A stretch of 64,000 bases of DNA from Urinicoccus timonensis (GCF_900232945.1 NZ_OCTU01000002.1:199689-263688), one strand, 5' to 3'; shown: positions 32,385 through 41,245, counted from the first letter of the stretch. Notes: generated by a model from the letters alone, not told the origin. A program made the numbers and translations.

Positions 32385-33610
32385 GCTCCAAAAACCTCCT
32401 TTAATACGGATATGGTAATTTCTTTTCGGTCGCTTTCATCCATCTGCCGGACAGACAAGAGGGGCTCCCGGACCACCTTTTTCAAGGAAGATCGGACAAT
32501 TTTTTCCACCTTGAGCTGCTCATTGTGGGTCAGGTCTGTTTTACGGAAGATATAGCGAAGGGTATCATCGGCAATTTCATCACAGCGTTGGTTTAAAGAC
32601 TTCATAATGGGGTCCACCTTGGTCTCGGAAATCCAATGCTTGAGCTCTTGGATGACCTGGTCGATTTCTGGCTTGTAGCCATCCAGGATTCGTTTGTTTT
32701 CCTCCAGGTTGTGTTGGCCAATTTCTTGGAGGGAGTCAATGTCATACAAGGTGACATCCTCCAATTGAGCCACAGCTGGGTCCACATCCCGGGGCAGGGA
32801 CAGGTCCATAATGGCCAGGGGCTTGGTCCGCCGCAAGAGGTCCCGGGAATTGATAATGGTGTGGGGGCTGGAGGTGGCTGTAATAAGAATGTCCACATCT
32901 ACCAGGCCCTTGAGACGGTCCTCAAAGGGGAGGATTTCCAATTCATGGTATTTTTGCTGCATCTTAATGGAGTTTTCATAGGTCCGGTTGCAAGCCACCA
33001 CCTCGGCTCCCCGTTCAATGAGGTAGCCCAGGGCCAGAGATCCCATTTCTCCCAGGCCGATGATCATACAGCGGGATAGGGAGAGGTCGAAAAGTTCCTC
33101 CATCTTCTTGACCCCGATATAGGCAATGGACACGGGCCGGTCGGAGACAGTGGATTCGGTCTTGACCCTCTTGGCAAAGGTAATGGCCTCCCGGAAGATC
33201 TTGTTTAGGATTTTTTGGGAACTGTTTAGGTCCATGGCCGTGGTATGGGCGTCGACGACTTGACCTAGGATTTGGTCCTCGCCAATGATCATGGAGTCCA
33301 GGCCAATGGCCACATAAAACAAGTGGTGGAGGGCCTGGTCTCCTATCTTGACAATGAGGTCCTTGTCCTTTAAATCCAGTTGAAAGTAGTCTCTTAAGTA
33401 GTCGGCTACCCTTTGGACATCCTGGTCTGGCTGGTTGGACAAAAAGTAAATTTCTGACCGGTTGCAGGTAGATAGGATGACCAATTCCAGGATGGACTCG
33501 TCGAGTAGGGAGTCCGTAACCTCGATAATGTCTGTTTCCTTAAAGTGGACTTTTTCCCGGATTTCAATGGGGGCAACATGGTGGTTAATACCAACGACAC
33601 AAAATTTCAT
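32381..33610 (-). CDS. hemA: Glutamyl-tRNA reductase
   Basis: 409 residues. The nucleophilic cysteine is in ILSTCNRSEIYFL near residue 50; GEDQILGQV and the NADPH-binding GLGEMGSLAL follow. It reduces glutamyl-tRNA to glutamate-1-semialdehyde, the first step of the C5 route completed by hemL at the other end of the operon. GAAGGAG precedes the ATG. A TATAAT lies at 33654-33659 (minus strand) as a possible -10. Confidence 0.95.
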   Translation of the reverse strand: MKFCVVGINHHVAPIEIREKVHFKETDIIEVTDSLLDESILELVILSTCNRSEIYFLSNQPDQDVQRVADYLRDYFQLDLKDKDLIVKIGDQALHHLFYVAIGLDSMIIGEDQILGQVVDAHTTAMDLNSSQKILNKIFREAITFAKRVKTESTVSDRPVSIAYIGVKKMEELFDLSLSRCMIIGLGEMGSLALGYLIERGAEVVACNRTYENSIKMQQKYHELEILPFEDRLKGLVDVDILITATSSPHTIINSRDLLRRTKPLAIMDLSLPRDVDPAVAQLEDVTLYDIDSLQEIGQHNLEENKRILDGYKPEIDQVIQELKHWISETKVDPIMKSLNQRCDEIADDTLRYIFRKTDLTHNEQLKVEKIVRSSLKKVVREPLLSVRQMDESDRKEITISVLKEVFGA

Positions 33611-33653
33611 ACTATAAACTCTCCTTCAATTTTTGCCTAGTTTATTCTTTTTT

Positions 33654-33659
33654 ATTATA
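33654..33659 (-). promoter_or_regulatory. Possible -10 box of the tetrapyrrole operon
   Basis: TATAAT on the minus strand about 44 bases before hemA, in an AT-rich region; no good -35 was found. Confidence 0.4.
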
Positions 33660-33805
33660 TATCAAACAGGGGGAGAATTAAAGGCATGGAGGGAATCAAA
33701 TGAAAATGATTTAGATTTATATTTTTAAGGGGCGGAAATGGGAAAAAGCCTGAGCTGACAGGAGGAGAGGGGAGAATTTTTAAAAAGAAAAGGAAAAATT
33801 TTCCA

Positions 33806-33832
33806 TAAAAAAAGCACCCCGGAGGGTGCTTT
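33806..33832 (-). terminator. Intrinsic terminator of ald
   Basis: AAAGCACCC pairs with GGGTGCTTT around CGGA; on the minus strand a T-run follows. It begins six bases after the ald stop codon. Confidence 0.88.
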
Positions 33833-33837
33833 AAGAT

Positions 33838-34953
33838 TTAAACTAGGTCGTCTACATTTTTATAGTCCAAGCCAAGGTCGTCGGCAATTCCCTTGTTGGT
33901 AACATAGCCGGCTACGGTGTTCAGACCATTTCTGAGACCTTCAGATTCCCTGATGGCTTCCTTCCAACCCTTCTTGGCCAGAAGCAAAGCATACTTGGTG
34001 GTGGAGTTGGAAAGGGCAGCGGTGGAAGTCACGGCCACGGCACCGGGGATATTGGCTACGGCATAGTGGATGACATCGTGTTTGACGAAAACAGGGTCGT
34101 GGTGGGTGGTGGGGTGGTTTTCAGTTAATTCAGTAGACCCCCCTTGGTCAATGGCCACATCCACAATGACAGATCCTGCTTCCATTTCTTTGACCATGTC
34201 TTCGGTAATGAGCTTGGGAGCCTTACGACCGGGAATCAAGATGGTGGAGATAACCATGTCAGCGTGTTTTACACACTTTTCAATATTGTAGGGGTTGGAG
34301 AAGAGGGTTTCAATCTTGTCGCCAAAGATGTTGAAAAGTTCTCCCAGGCGTTCAATGTTGACATCCAAAACAGTAACCCGGGCCCCCATACCTACGGCAA
34401 TCCGGGTGGCAGCTGTTCCTACAGTACCACCACCAACGACAACAACATGGGCTGGTTGGACACCAGGAACCCCTTGGAGGACGATGCCCTTGCCGCCATT
34501 GGGTTTGGTTAAGAAGTGGGCTCCTTCTTGGACAGCCATCCGGCCAGCTACTTCACTCATGGGTTTTAAGAGGGGAAGTTTGTGGTCTTCTTCCACAGTT
34601 TCAAAGGCAACAGCTGTAACCTTGTTTTCTACCAAGGCCTTGGTTAATTCAGGGTTGGCAGCCAAGTGGAGGTAGGTGTAGAGAATCAGCCCTTCACGGA
34701 AATATTTATATTCAGAAGCCAAGGGTTCCTTGACCTTGTAAATAAAGTCGGATTTTTCCCAAACATCCTTGGCTTGGTCCAGGATTTGGGCTCCAGCGTC
34801 TTCATAGGTATCGTCGGTAAAACCAGATTCAACCCCGGCCCCCTTTTCTACATAGACAGTATGTCCAGCTTGCACCAATTGGTAAACAGCCGCTGGAGTA
34901 CAGGCCACACGACTTTCTTGTTCTTTAATTTCCTTGGGTACACCAATAATCAT
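33838..34953 (-). CDS. ald: Alanine dehydrogenase
   Basis: 371 residues, usual length. MIIGVPKEIKEQESRVACTP opens the catalytic domain; the Rossmann motif is VVVVGGGTVGTAATRIAVGMG near 170; VDVAIDQGGSTE and HYAVANIPGAV are family signatures. It interconverts alanine and pyruvate with NAD, used by amino-acid-fermenting anaerobes for redox balance. Single gene with its own terminator, divergent from the SLH gene; AAAAGGAGAG precedes the ATG. Confidence 0.96.
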   Translation of the reverse strand: MIIGVPKEIKEQESRVACTPAAVYQLVQAGHTVYVEKGAGVESGFTDDTYEDAGAQILDQAKDVWEKSDFIYKVKEPLASEYKYFREGLILYTYLHLAANPELTKALVENKVTAVAFETVEEDHKLPLLKPMSEVAGRMAVQEGAHFLTKPNGGKGIVLQGVPGVQPAHVVVVGGGTVGTAATRIAVGMGARVTVLDVNIERLGELFNIFGDKIETLFSNPYNIEKCVKHADMVISTILIPGRKAPKLITEDMVKEMEAGSVIVDVAIDQGGSTELTENHPTTHHDPVFVKHDVIHYAVANIPGAVAVTSTAALSNSTTKYALLLAKKGWKEAIRESEGLRNGLNTVAGYVTNKGIADDLGLDYKNVDDLV

Positions 34954-35150
34954 AGACTCACTCTCCTTTTTTTCTAATAAATAACTAAAACGAATAGGTT
35001 TATTTTATCATTTTTTAGGGCCCTTGTAAATTAGCAGGGAGCCCAGGGAAAAACTTCCAGGCCCGGAGGGTCAATTTAGGGAAAATTATCTGTAAATCAA
35101 GGCCTTTCCTTAGACAATGATATAAAAATGTAATATTTCTCAAAAAATCC

Positions 35151-35161
35151 TATGGTATAAT
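35151..35161 (+). promoter_or_regulatory. Extended -10 promoter of the second SLH gene
   Basis: TATGGTATAAT, 38 bases before the start codon; no -35 seen. Confidence 0.65.
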
Positions 35162-35199
35162 AGACATATCGAAAGAACCTTTAAGGAGGGGAAATATTT

Positions 35200-37122
35200 A
35201 TGAACAAAAATCGAAAATTTGTTAAGAGAAGCTTAGCTTTAGCCTTGTCCGCTGCTGTTTTAGCACCGGCAACCTTTATCCAAGCGGCTCAATTTAAAGA
35301 TGTTCCAGCCAACCACTGGGCCTATTCTTACATTGATGCCATGAGTAGCCGGGGAGTAATTGCTGGTTATTCTGACCACACCTACAAACCTGCAAGAGAA
35401 GTTCAATTCCTAGAAGTCATGCGGTTAATTGAAGGAGTTATCAATCTTTCTTCTACAGAAACCAACAATGCCAAGGCCCAATACGGGGAAGTGGTCCGTC
35501 AAATGAACGTACCATCCTGGGCCCAACAATCCATTTGCGTGGCCCTTTACCGGGGAGTATTGGATGTAGAAACCCTAAACCAAGCCAAGAAAAACGGCAT
35601 GGTATCCTACAATCCAACAGCCATTCCAGACCGGTCCAGCGTAGCCGTTTACTATGCTCGCGCCCTACAATTAAAGAAAAAATCAGACATTTCCAACTTG
35701 AAACAATCCGACTTGGCTTCCATCAACCAAGATGTGAAAGAATACCTGTCCGCCCTAGTGGATGCAGGAGTCTTTGATGCCTATGGAGCCAATGGTAAGT
35801 TTGAAGGAAAACGTGGCATTCGCCGGGATGAAATGGCCCGGATCACCCACGATGCCTACAAGTACAATGAAAAAGCAAGCCAAGAAAAGACCTTCGAAGG
35901 AAAGGTCACCCTGGTAAGCTCTGGTATTGGCAACAAGCAATTTGTTGTAGAAAAAGGCAATGAAAAATTAGCTGTTAACTACAATGAATCCACCAGCTTT
36001 AGTCTAAATGGAAAGACTGCCAAGGCAGAAGACCTGAAAGAAGGTCAAGAAGTCAAGGTCACCTATAAAGAAGTCGACACCAACCTCCAACAAACTGGTC
36101 GCCTGGCCAGCAAGGTAGAATTAAAGAAGACAGAAAGCTCTATCTATGGACGCTTTATCCGTTTGGACCGAGACAAGATTACCCTGGACTATACAGAAAA
36201 TCAAAACACCTTTGACTTGATTAACGGACAATTAGTGTCCCAAGGACGGAAAGACTTTACCCTACCGAGAAATGTAAAAGTAACTTCTTACGGCTTAAAC
36301 TACGACTTAAATAAGGTCCAAGTCAACGACATTGTAGAATTAAAATCCATCAATGGAGAATTAAAAGAAGTCAAGATTTATTCTCCTAACGGCTACCTTG
36401 AAGGGATTGTTGAAAAGGTAGAGGATTCCAAGACAACCTCTGCCAAGAAGGAAATTACCTTGAAGCTCAACAATGGGGAAAAAGAAACCTATTATGTAAC
36501 CGACACTTACTTCAGCCTACCAAGAGTGGGAGACAGGGTTCGTTACAATGTCTACTACAAGCTTATTAACAAGGTTTCCATGGGTCAAAGTGGCCAACAC
36601 ATGGGAAGGGTTTATGACATCACCTATTCGGCATCTAGAAATGGATCTAGTCTTTTCCTAGACACCAGTGATGGACAAAGGACTGAATACCGCATTAAAG
36701 ACACAGTAAAACTAAACAAAGACAATAGCTTTGTTTCATCCAGTCTGAGCCTGACAGACCTAGCAAACTTAAGGAATAAATATGTCCTAATCAATGTAAA
36801 AGAAGGTTACGTGGATGAAATAACTGAAATTACAGGGGTTAGTAACTTCTTTAGAGGCAGAGTGCGGATTCTAAGTGCAGAGTCAGATAGGAATGGTTTG
36901 GTTCGTTATGAGGCAGAACGTCTGGACAGAAACTATGTCTATAGGGAAACCATGACCTTCCAATTGGAAAAAAGCGCATGGGATTTAATTCGCGGCCAAG
37001 TTTATGAAATTGAAACCTTTGTCGATGCTAGTGGAAATCCAGTTGGAAAGACCATCAAATATAGACCTGAAGACACATCCCGTAGAGATTGGTATTCCCA
37101 ACAAGCTCGTGAATTAAAATAA
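35200..37122 (+). CDS. S-layer homology (SLH) domain cell-surface protein
   Basis: 640 residues, exported. The signal peptide is residues 1-29 (KRSLALALSAAVLAPATFIQA). Three SLH repeats follow: FKDVPANHWAYSYIDAMSSR (about 31-75), about 95-150, and about 165-215 ending RRDEMARITHDAYKYNEKA. The remaining 420 residues are beta-rich, with several short KVT/VELK-type strands that suggest repeated small barrels; no catalytic motif was recognised. SLH domains anchor it to wall polymers. Codon use (more C-ending codons) is closer to the housekeeping genes than to the first SLH gene. AAGGAGG precedes the ATG and its own terminator follows. Confidence 0.88.
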   Translation: MNKNRKFVKRSLALALSAAVLAPATFIQAAQFKDVPANHWAYSYIDAMSSRGVIAGYSDHTYKPAREVQFLEVMRLIEGVINLSSTETNNAKAQYGEVVRQMNVPSWAQQSICVALYRGVLDVETLNQAKKNGMVSYNPTAIPDRSSVAVYYARALQLKKKSDISNLKQSDLASINQDVKEYLSALVDAGVFDAYGANGKFEGKRGIRRDEMARITHDAYKYNEKASQEKTFEGKVTLVSSGIGNKQFVVEKGNEKLAVNYNESTSFSLNGKTAKAEDLKEGQEVKVTYKEVDTNLQQTGRLASKVELKKTESSIYGRFIRLDRDKITLDYTENQNTFDLINGQLVSQGRKDFTLPRNVKVTSYGLNYDLNKVQVNDIVELKSINGELKEVKIYSPNGYLEGIVEKVEDSKTTSAKKEITLKLNNGEKETYYVTDTYFSLPRVGDRVRYNVYYKLINKVSMGQSGQHMGRVYDITYSASRNGSSLFLDTSDGQRTEYRIKDTVKLNKDNSFVSSSLSLTDLANLRNKYVLINVKEGYVDEITEITGVSNFFRGRVRILSAESDRNGLVRYEAERLDRNYVYRETMTFQLEKSAWDLIRGQVYEIETFVDASGNPVGKTIKYRPEDTSRRDWYSQQARELK

Positions 37123-37143
37123 AAGTATAAACAATTCAAATAA

Positions 37144-37177
37144 AAAGAATCGGATCTAGGTCCGGTTCTTTTTTATT
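37144..37177 (+). terminator. Intrinsic terminator of the second SLH gene
   Basis: AAGAATCGGA pairs with TCCGGTTCTT (one G-T pair) around TCTAGG, followed by a T-run. Confidence 0.88.
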
Positions 37178-37390
37178 TGAAAAAAAGTAAAAAACTTTTT
37201 ATAGAAAGTAAGGGGAGAAAGTAAAAAAGAATTTTAAATAAGAATACCTTGCAAATAAATTTTAAAATATTACAAGGATAAAAAGAAAATAAAATCTTCA
37301 AAACAAAGAAAAGCATTGGAAAATAGGCATTATTAAAAAATAAGAAAAAAGAGCAAATAATATGAAAAAGAGCACATATGATTAATTAAC

Positions 37391-37409
37391 GATAATAAAA
37401 ATGATTATT
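37391..37409. promoter_or_regulatory. Fur-family (Zur/Fur) operator-like box
   Basis: GATAATAAAAATGATTATT matches 15 of 19 positions of the classical Fur consensus GATAATGATAATCATTATC and overlaps the -35 of the zinc operon. Because zinT and znuACB follow, a Zur-type zinc repressor is the likely partner (inference). Confidence 0.6.
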
Positions 37410-37436
37410 GACATCATTTAAATCCGATGTTAAGAT
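37408..37436 (+). promoter_or_regulatory. Promoter of the zinT-znuACB operon
   Basis: TTGACA (37408-37413), 17-base spacer, TAAGAT (37431-37436). Expected start of transcription is near 37443, about 150 bases before zinT. Confidence 0.75.
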
Positions 37437-37454
37437 AGATGTGTAAAAAATATT

Positions 37455-37576
37455 GCCTCGGCGGCGGCCTGGAAAGAGCCCTAAGGGCTACAAGATTTGT
37501 AGCTTGAGATTGCTTTACATAAAAGGCAACTCCTCTTCATAGTTTTCCAGGGTTGGACCAGGATCCGCCGGGGTCA
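37455..37576 (+). ncRNA. Structured leader RNA of the zinc operon, class not recognised
   Basis: Five helices can be drawn by hand. P1 is 37456-37464 with 37565-37573, nine pairs including one G-U. P2 is 37468-37475 with 37544-37551, eight pairs. Inside P2 are GCCC/GGGC (37478-37481 with 37485-37488), TACAA/TTGTA (37489-37493 with 37497-37501) and TTGCTTT/AAAGGCAA (37510-37516 with 37522-37529, one bulge). P1 closes seven bases before the SD of zinT. This is a closed multi-branch fold, like a riboswitch aptamer. It does not show the landmarks of the cobalamin, NiCo, Mn or T-box classes that I know. Confidence 0.55.
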
Positions 37577-37592
37577 GAAATAGGAGGAAGAA

Positions 37593-38255
37593 ATGAAAAA
37601 AACAAAATTACTTTTACTTGTGGGGGTTTTATCCTGTTCCATGTTCTTATTTGCCTGTGGGCAAAAAGACAATGCAGGAAACAATGCTGCCCCAGCAAAC
37701 AATGCGGCTGTCAATGCTGAAAATAATAAGGAAGAAGCCGGAGCGGAAGTCCAAGACGACAAGGTATCCTTGGCTGATTGGGAAGGGGAATGGAATAACA
37801 TGGGTGGCTACTTGGAACGCCCTGAAGTCCAACCTGCCTACGAAGAATTGGCTAAAAAGGAAAATGTGGATGTTGCCAAGGCAAAAGCAGACTACCTTGC
37901 CAAGAGACAATGTGACTTTGACGGTTTAAAGATTGAAGGAGACAAGATCACCTACCTATCTACTTTCCCTGAAGACAAGGGACAAGCAAAAGGGGAAGGA
38001 ACTTACAAGTTTGTTGAGTCAAAAGAAGTTCCCCATGGAAATGCTACTTTGGAATGGGATATTTTTGAAGCAGAAGGAGATGCTCCTTACAAGTATTTAC
38101 TCATGATGCCTGTCCATGGTGAAGAAGCTCTAACCCACTTCCACATGCGCTATGGTAATGACAAGGATGAATTATTGGCCAAAGAAGGTTGGTTCCCAAC
38201 TTTTGTCAAACCATCTTCAACCAATGATCAAATTATTGGAGAAATTGCAGAATAA
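37593..38255 (+). CDS. zinT: ZinT-type zinc-binding lipoprotein
   Basis: 220 residues. Lipoprotein signal with lipobox LFAC near residues 19-22, then a low-complexity NNAAPANNAA linker. The ZinT domain starts at SLADWEGEWNNMGGYL (residue 58) and has the metal site region LTHFHMRYGNDKDELL near 185 and WFPTF near 204. It captures zinc outside the membrane for the ZnuABC importer. AGGAGG precedes the ATG. First gene of the operon. Confidence 0.9.
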   Translation: MKKTKLLLLVGVLSCSMFLFACGQKDNAGNNAAPANNAAVNAENNKEEAGAEVQDDKVSLADWEGEWNNMGGYLERPEVQPAYEELAKKENVDVAKAKADYLAKRQCDFDGLKIEGDKITYLSTFPEDKGQAKGEGTYKFVESKEVPHGNATLEWDIFEAEGDAPYKYLLMMPVHGEEALTHFHMRYGNDKDELLAKEGWFPTFVKPSSTNDQIIGEIAE

Positions 38256-38306
38256 AGAATTCTAAAATACCTTCAATAGAATAAGAAATAAAGATGAAAA
38301 CAAGTG

Positions 38307-38330
38307 GGACAGGGCAACCTGTCCTTTCTT
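38307..38330 (+). promoter_or_regulatory. Attenuator-like hairpin between zinT and znuA
   Basis: GGACAGG-GCAA-CCTGTCC followed by TTTCTT: a seven-pair stem with a GNRA loop and a weak T-run. It may cut transcription partly, giving more ZinT than transporter. Confidence 0.4.
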
Positions 38331-38351
38331 GTGTCAAGAAAGGAGGATCTT

Positions 38352-39668
38352 TTGCGAAAAAAAGGAAGATATCTTGTGGTCCTTTTGGCCCTGGCCTATC
38401 TGACGGCTTGTGGGGGAGGAGAGAAAAAAAGCAATAAACCCCTGGTTTATACGTCCTTTTTCCCCATCCAAGACATGACCAAGATGATTGCTGGAGATAC
38501 AGTGGATGTGGAATCTTTTATGCCAGTGGACAAGGAACCCCACCTTTGGGAGCCCTCTCCCAAGGACATGAAAAAATTGGCTAAGGCGGACCTCTTGGTG
38601 GTCAATGGGGCCAATATGGAACCTTGGTTGGACCAGGTCAAGGAAAACTTGCCCAAGCTGGACATTTTAAAATTGTCCGACAGTGTGGACTTGATTTCCT
38701 ACAAGGGAGCAGCTGCTGTTGGGGACTTTCAATACATGACTGAATTGGACCTGGATAAGCAGAAGCATGAAATTGAATTTGGCCATACCCATGAAAATGT
38801 TATGCGGGTTTGTTTTTTCAAACAGGATGGGTCAAAAATTGAAGACCTGGTTAAAAAAGGGAAAAAATATATGGAGGCCAAGGGGAAATTGGTGCCCCAA
38901 AATTCTACCATTGAGGTGGAAGAGGGCAAGGTTTACGGTCTTGAAATGGGCCATGAGTCTGGACAAATCTACTACAAGGTGCCCCAGGAGGGGAAGTGGG
39001 TTTTTATCAGTGACCGGATTTCAGAAGACCTCTTGCCTTACTACCTCCAAGATTCTGATGGAGAGCTTTTAAAGGACAAGGGGAAGCAAAAAGACTTGTT
39101 GGAAGGGTCTTCTTCAGGCCTGGACAAGATTACCTATGACCCCCATTCCTGGTTGTCTGTAGTCAATGGGAAAAAGTATTTTAATGCCATCCAGGATAAG
39201 CTTATTGAAAAGTATCCAGAAAATGCCCGGCTCTATAAGAAAAACAAGCTCAAGTGCGTGGACAAGTTGACGGACCTGGATGCCCAATATAATGAAAAAT
39301 TCAAGGCCCTAGACAGGCGGGAATTTTTAGTGGTCCACTATGCCTATGCCTATATGGCCCGGGACTTTAACTTGATCCAATACCCCCTCCAAGGTCTAAC
39401 CAGTTTGGAATCGCCATCTTTAAAGACTATCCGAAAGGCTGTAGACTTTGCCCGAGACCGGAAGATTGACACGGTCTTCTATGAATATGGCAAGCCTCCC
39501 AAGGAGGCCCAGGCTCTGGCCGAAGAAATTGGCGGCAAGGTGGCGCCCTTGGCTTCTATGGAGTTTGTCACGGCGGACCAAAAGAAGAACAAGCAGGGCT
39601 ATTTGGACCTGATGGAAATGAACATTCAAAACCTATATGAATCTCTAGAAAAAGGAGGTGGCCAGTGA
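38352..39668 (+). CDS. znuA: Zinc ABC transporter substrate-binding lipoprotein ZnuA-like, with internal insertion
   Basis: 438 residues from the TTG at 38352, chosen because AGGAGG lies five bases upstream and it gives a lipoprotein signal (lipobox LTAC). The frame from the GTG at 38304 runs through the attenuator hairpin. ZnuA landmarks are KEPHLWEPSPKDMKKLAKAD near 70 and DPHSWLSVVNGK near 260, then LVVHYAYAYMARDF. Between them lies a region of about 130 residues (120-255) with GHTHENVMRV and VYGLEMGHESGQIYYKV that is not part of the usual fold and stands where many ZnuA proteins have a short His-rich loop. Confidence 0.88.
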   Translation: MRKKGRYLVVLLALAYLTACGGGEKKSNKPLVYTSFFPIQDMTKMIAGDTVDVESFMPVDKEPHLWEPSPKDMKKLAKADLLVVNGANMEPWLDQVKENLPKLDILKLSDSVDLISYKGAAAVGDFQYMTELDLDKQKHEIEFGHTHENVMRVCFFKQDGSKIEDLVKKGKKYMEAKGKLVPQNSTIEVEEGKVYGLEMGHESGQIYYKVPQEGKWVFISDRISEDLLPYYLQDSDGELLKDKGKQKDLLEGSSSGLDKITYDPHSWLSVVNGKKYFNAIQDKLIEKYPENARLYKKNKLKCVDKLTDLDAQYNEKFKALDRREFLVVHYAYAYMARDFNLIQYPLQGLTSLESPSLKTIRKAVDFARDRKIDTVFYEYGKPPKEAQALAEEIGGKVAPLASMEFVTADQKKNKQGYLDLMEMNIQNLYESLEKGGGQ

Positions 39669-40336
39669 AGGCTGTTGAAATAAAAGACTTAACCTTTGCC
39701 TATGGGCAAGAAGATGTTTTAAGAGACTGTCAACTCCAGGTGGAGACTGGGGAAATGACCTTGATCCTAGGGGGCAACGGAAGTGGGAAATCCACCCTCT
39801 TAAAGCTCATGCTGGGGGAACTCAAGGCCCAAAAGGGAGAAATCCAAGTCTTGGGCAAGAGAATCCAAGACTACCGATCTTTTAAAAAGATTGGCTATGT
39901 CCCCCAAATTAATATTGTCAATAAGATTGCCTTTCCCATAACCTGTTTAGAGCTGGTGGCTCTAAACCTCTATGAGGACTTTGGCCTGGTTAAAATTCCC
40001 AGAAAGAAACACTATGCCAAAGCGGAGAAGATTTTAGAAGACATGGGACTGGGAGACTACAAAAAAACCCCAGTGAACGAATTATCTGGAGGCCTCCAAC
40101 AAAGAGCCATGATTTGTCGGGCCATGATCAAGGAACCAGAGCTTTTAATCCTAGACGAACCTACAGCTGGAGTGGACAAGGTTAATAAGGAAAAATTTTT
40201 CCAAACCATTGCCCATTTGAACCAGGACCTGGGCATTACTATCATCATGGTTACCCATGAATTAAAGGAAGTGGAATCCTGCTTGGAAATTGCTCGCCGT
40301 TACAGTATTGAAGAAGGGAGGTTGGTCCAATGTTAG
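39665..40336 (+). CDS. znuC: Zinc ABC transporter ATP-binding protein
   Basis: 223 residues. Walker A GGNGSGKSTLL, signature NELSGGLQQRAMICRAM, Walker B LLILDEPTAGVD and switch histidine VTHELKE are all present. It starts with GTG in a four-base overlap with znuA, behind AAAGGAGGTG. It powers ZnuB. Confidence 0.94.
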   Translation: MKAVEIKDLTFAYGQEDVLRDCQLQVETGEMTLILGGNGSGKSTLLKLMLGELKAQKGEIQVLGKRIQDYRSFKKIGYVPQINIVNKIAFPITCLELVALNLYEDFGLVKIPRKKHYAKAEKILEDMGLGDYKKTPVNELSGGLQQRAMICRAMIKEPELLILDEPTAGVDKVNKEKFFQTIAHLNQDLGITIIMVTHELKEVESCLEIARRYSIEEGRLVQC

Positions 40337-41124
40337 AATTTGCCTTTATGCGCAAGGCTCTTTTGGCGGGCCTGCTCTTGTCTATTATGATTCCCATGAT
40401 TGGGGTGGTTATGGTTAACCGAAAGACCTCCATGATTGGGGATGCTCTATCCCATACAGCCCTGGCCGGAGTTGGAATGGGCTTGATTTTGGGCTTCGAC
40501 CCCCTGGTGGGATCAGCCATCGTCTGTGTTATTGCGGCCTTTTTAATTGAAGTGATCCGGAAGAAGTTTCCCCAATATGGGGATATGGCTACGGCCGTGA
40601 TCATGTCTACAGGCCTGGGGATTGCAGCCATCTTGTCCGACTTTGCCCCTGGAGGGAATTCTTTTGAATCCTACCTCTTTGGGTCTATATCCTCGGTAAC
40701 TAGCATGGATGTCGTCAATATCAGCCTGGTCTTTGTGGCCATCTTGTGTGCATCCATAGCGGCCTATTCGGGTCTTTTGGCCATCTCCATTGACCCCAAC
40801 CTGGCCCGGATGTCCGGGGTCAAGGTCAAGGCCATGAATGCTGTCTTTACCTTCTTATCGGCCATTACCATTGCTTTGGCCGTAAAGATTGTAGGGGCCC
40901 TGATGGTGACCTCCCTGGTTGTTCTACCTGTAGCCACTTCTTTAATTGTGGCCCGGTCCTATAAGTCAGCCTATCTTTTGACCATTGGCCTGGGGGTCAT
41001 CTATATGATGGTGGGGATTATCCTCTCCTTTTACCTGGACATCAAACCCGGTGGAGCCATTGTAGTCAATGCTGTCTTGGGGATGCTGGTTTTTGTCCTC
41101 TATCGAAAAGTTCGCAAGGCCTAG
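40330..41124 (+). CDS. znuB: Zinc ABC transporter permease
   Basis: 264 residues, eight or nine membrane segments, ABC-3 family. IGDALSHTALAGVGMGLILG near residue 37 and the MSGVKVKAMNAVFTFLSAIT segment near 160 are typical. Overlaps znuC by seven bases and ends the operon; no clear terminator follows within 60 bases. Confidence 0.93.
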   Translation: MLEFAFMRKALLAGLLLSIMIPMIGVVMVNRKTSMIGDALSHTALAGVGMGLILGFDPLVGSAIVCVIAAFLIEVIRKKFPQYGDMATAVIMSTGLGIAAILSDFAPGGNSFESYLFGSISSVTSMDVVNISLVFVAILCASIAAYSGLLAISIDPNLARMSGVKVKAMNAVFTFLSAITIALAVKIVGALMVTSLVVLPVATSLIVARSYKSAYLLTIGLGVIYMMVGIILSFYLDIKPGGAIVVNAVLGMLVFVLYRKVRKA

Positions 41125-41245
41125 GCCAACTTAAAAAAGTAAGGCAATGATATTTCCTATCAAAAAGTGTTTTGAAAGTTTCCCTTGAGGGTAAATGAAA
41201 GATAAGATTCCTTTGAATCAAATACTTTTGAAAGAGGTAGAAATC

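Noticed and set aside
37455..37576. T-box or cobalamin riboswitch upstream of zinT
   Set aside because: AGGGTTGGACC resembles the T-box antiterminator only loosely, no specifier loop or terminator was found, and the cobalamin landmarks are missing.
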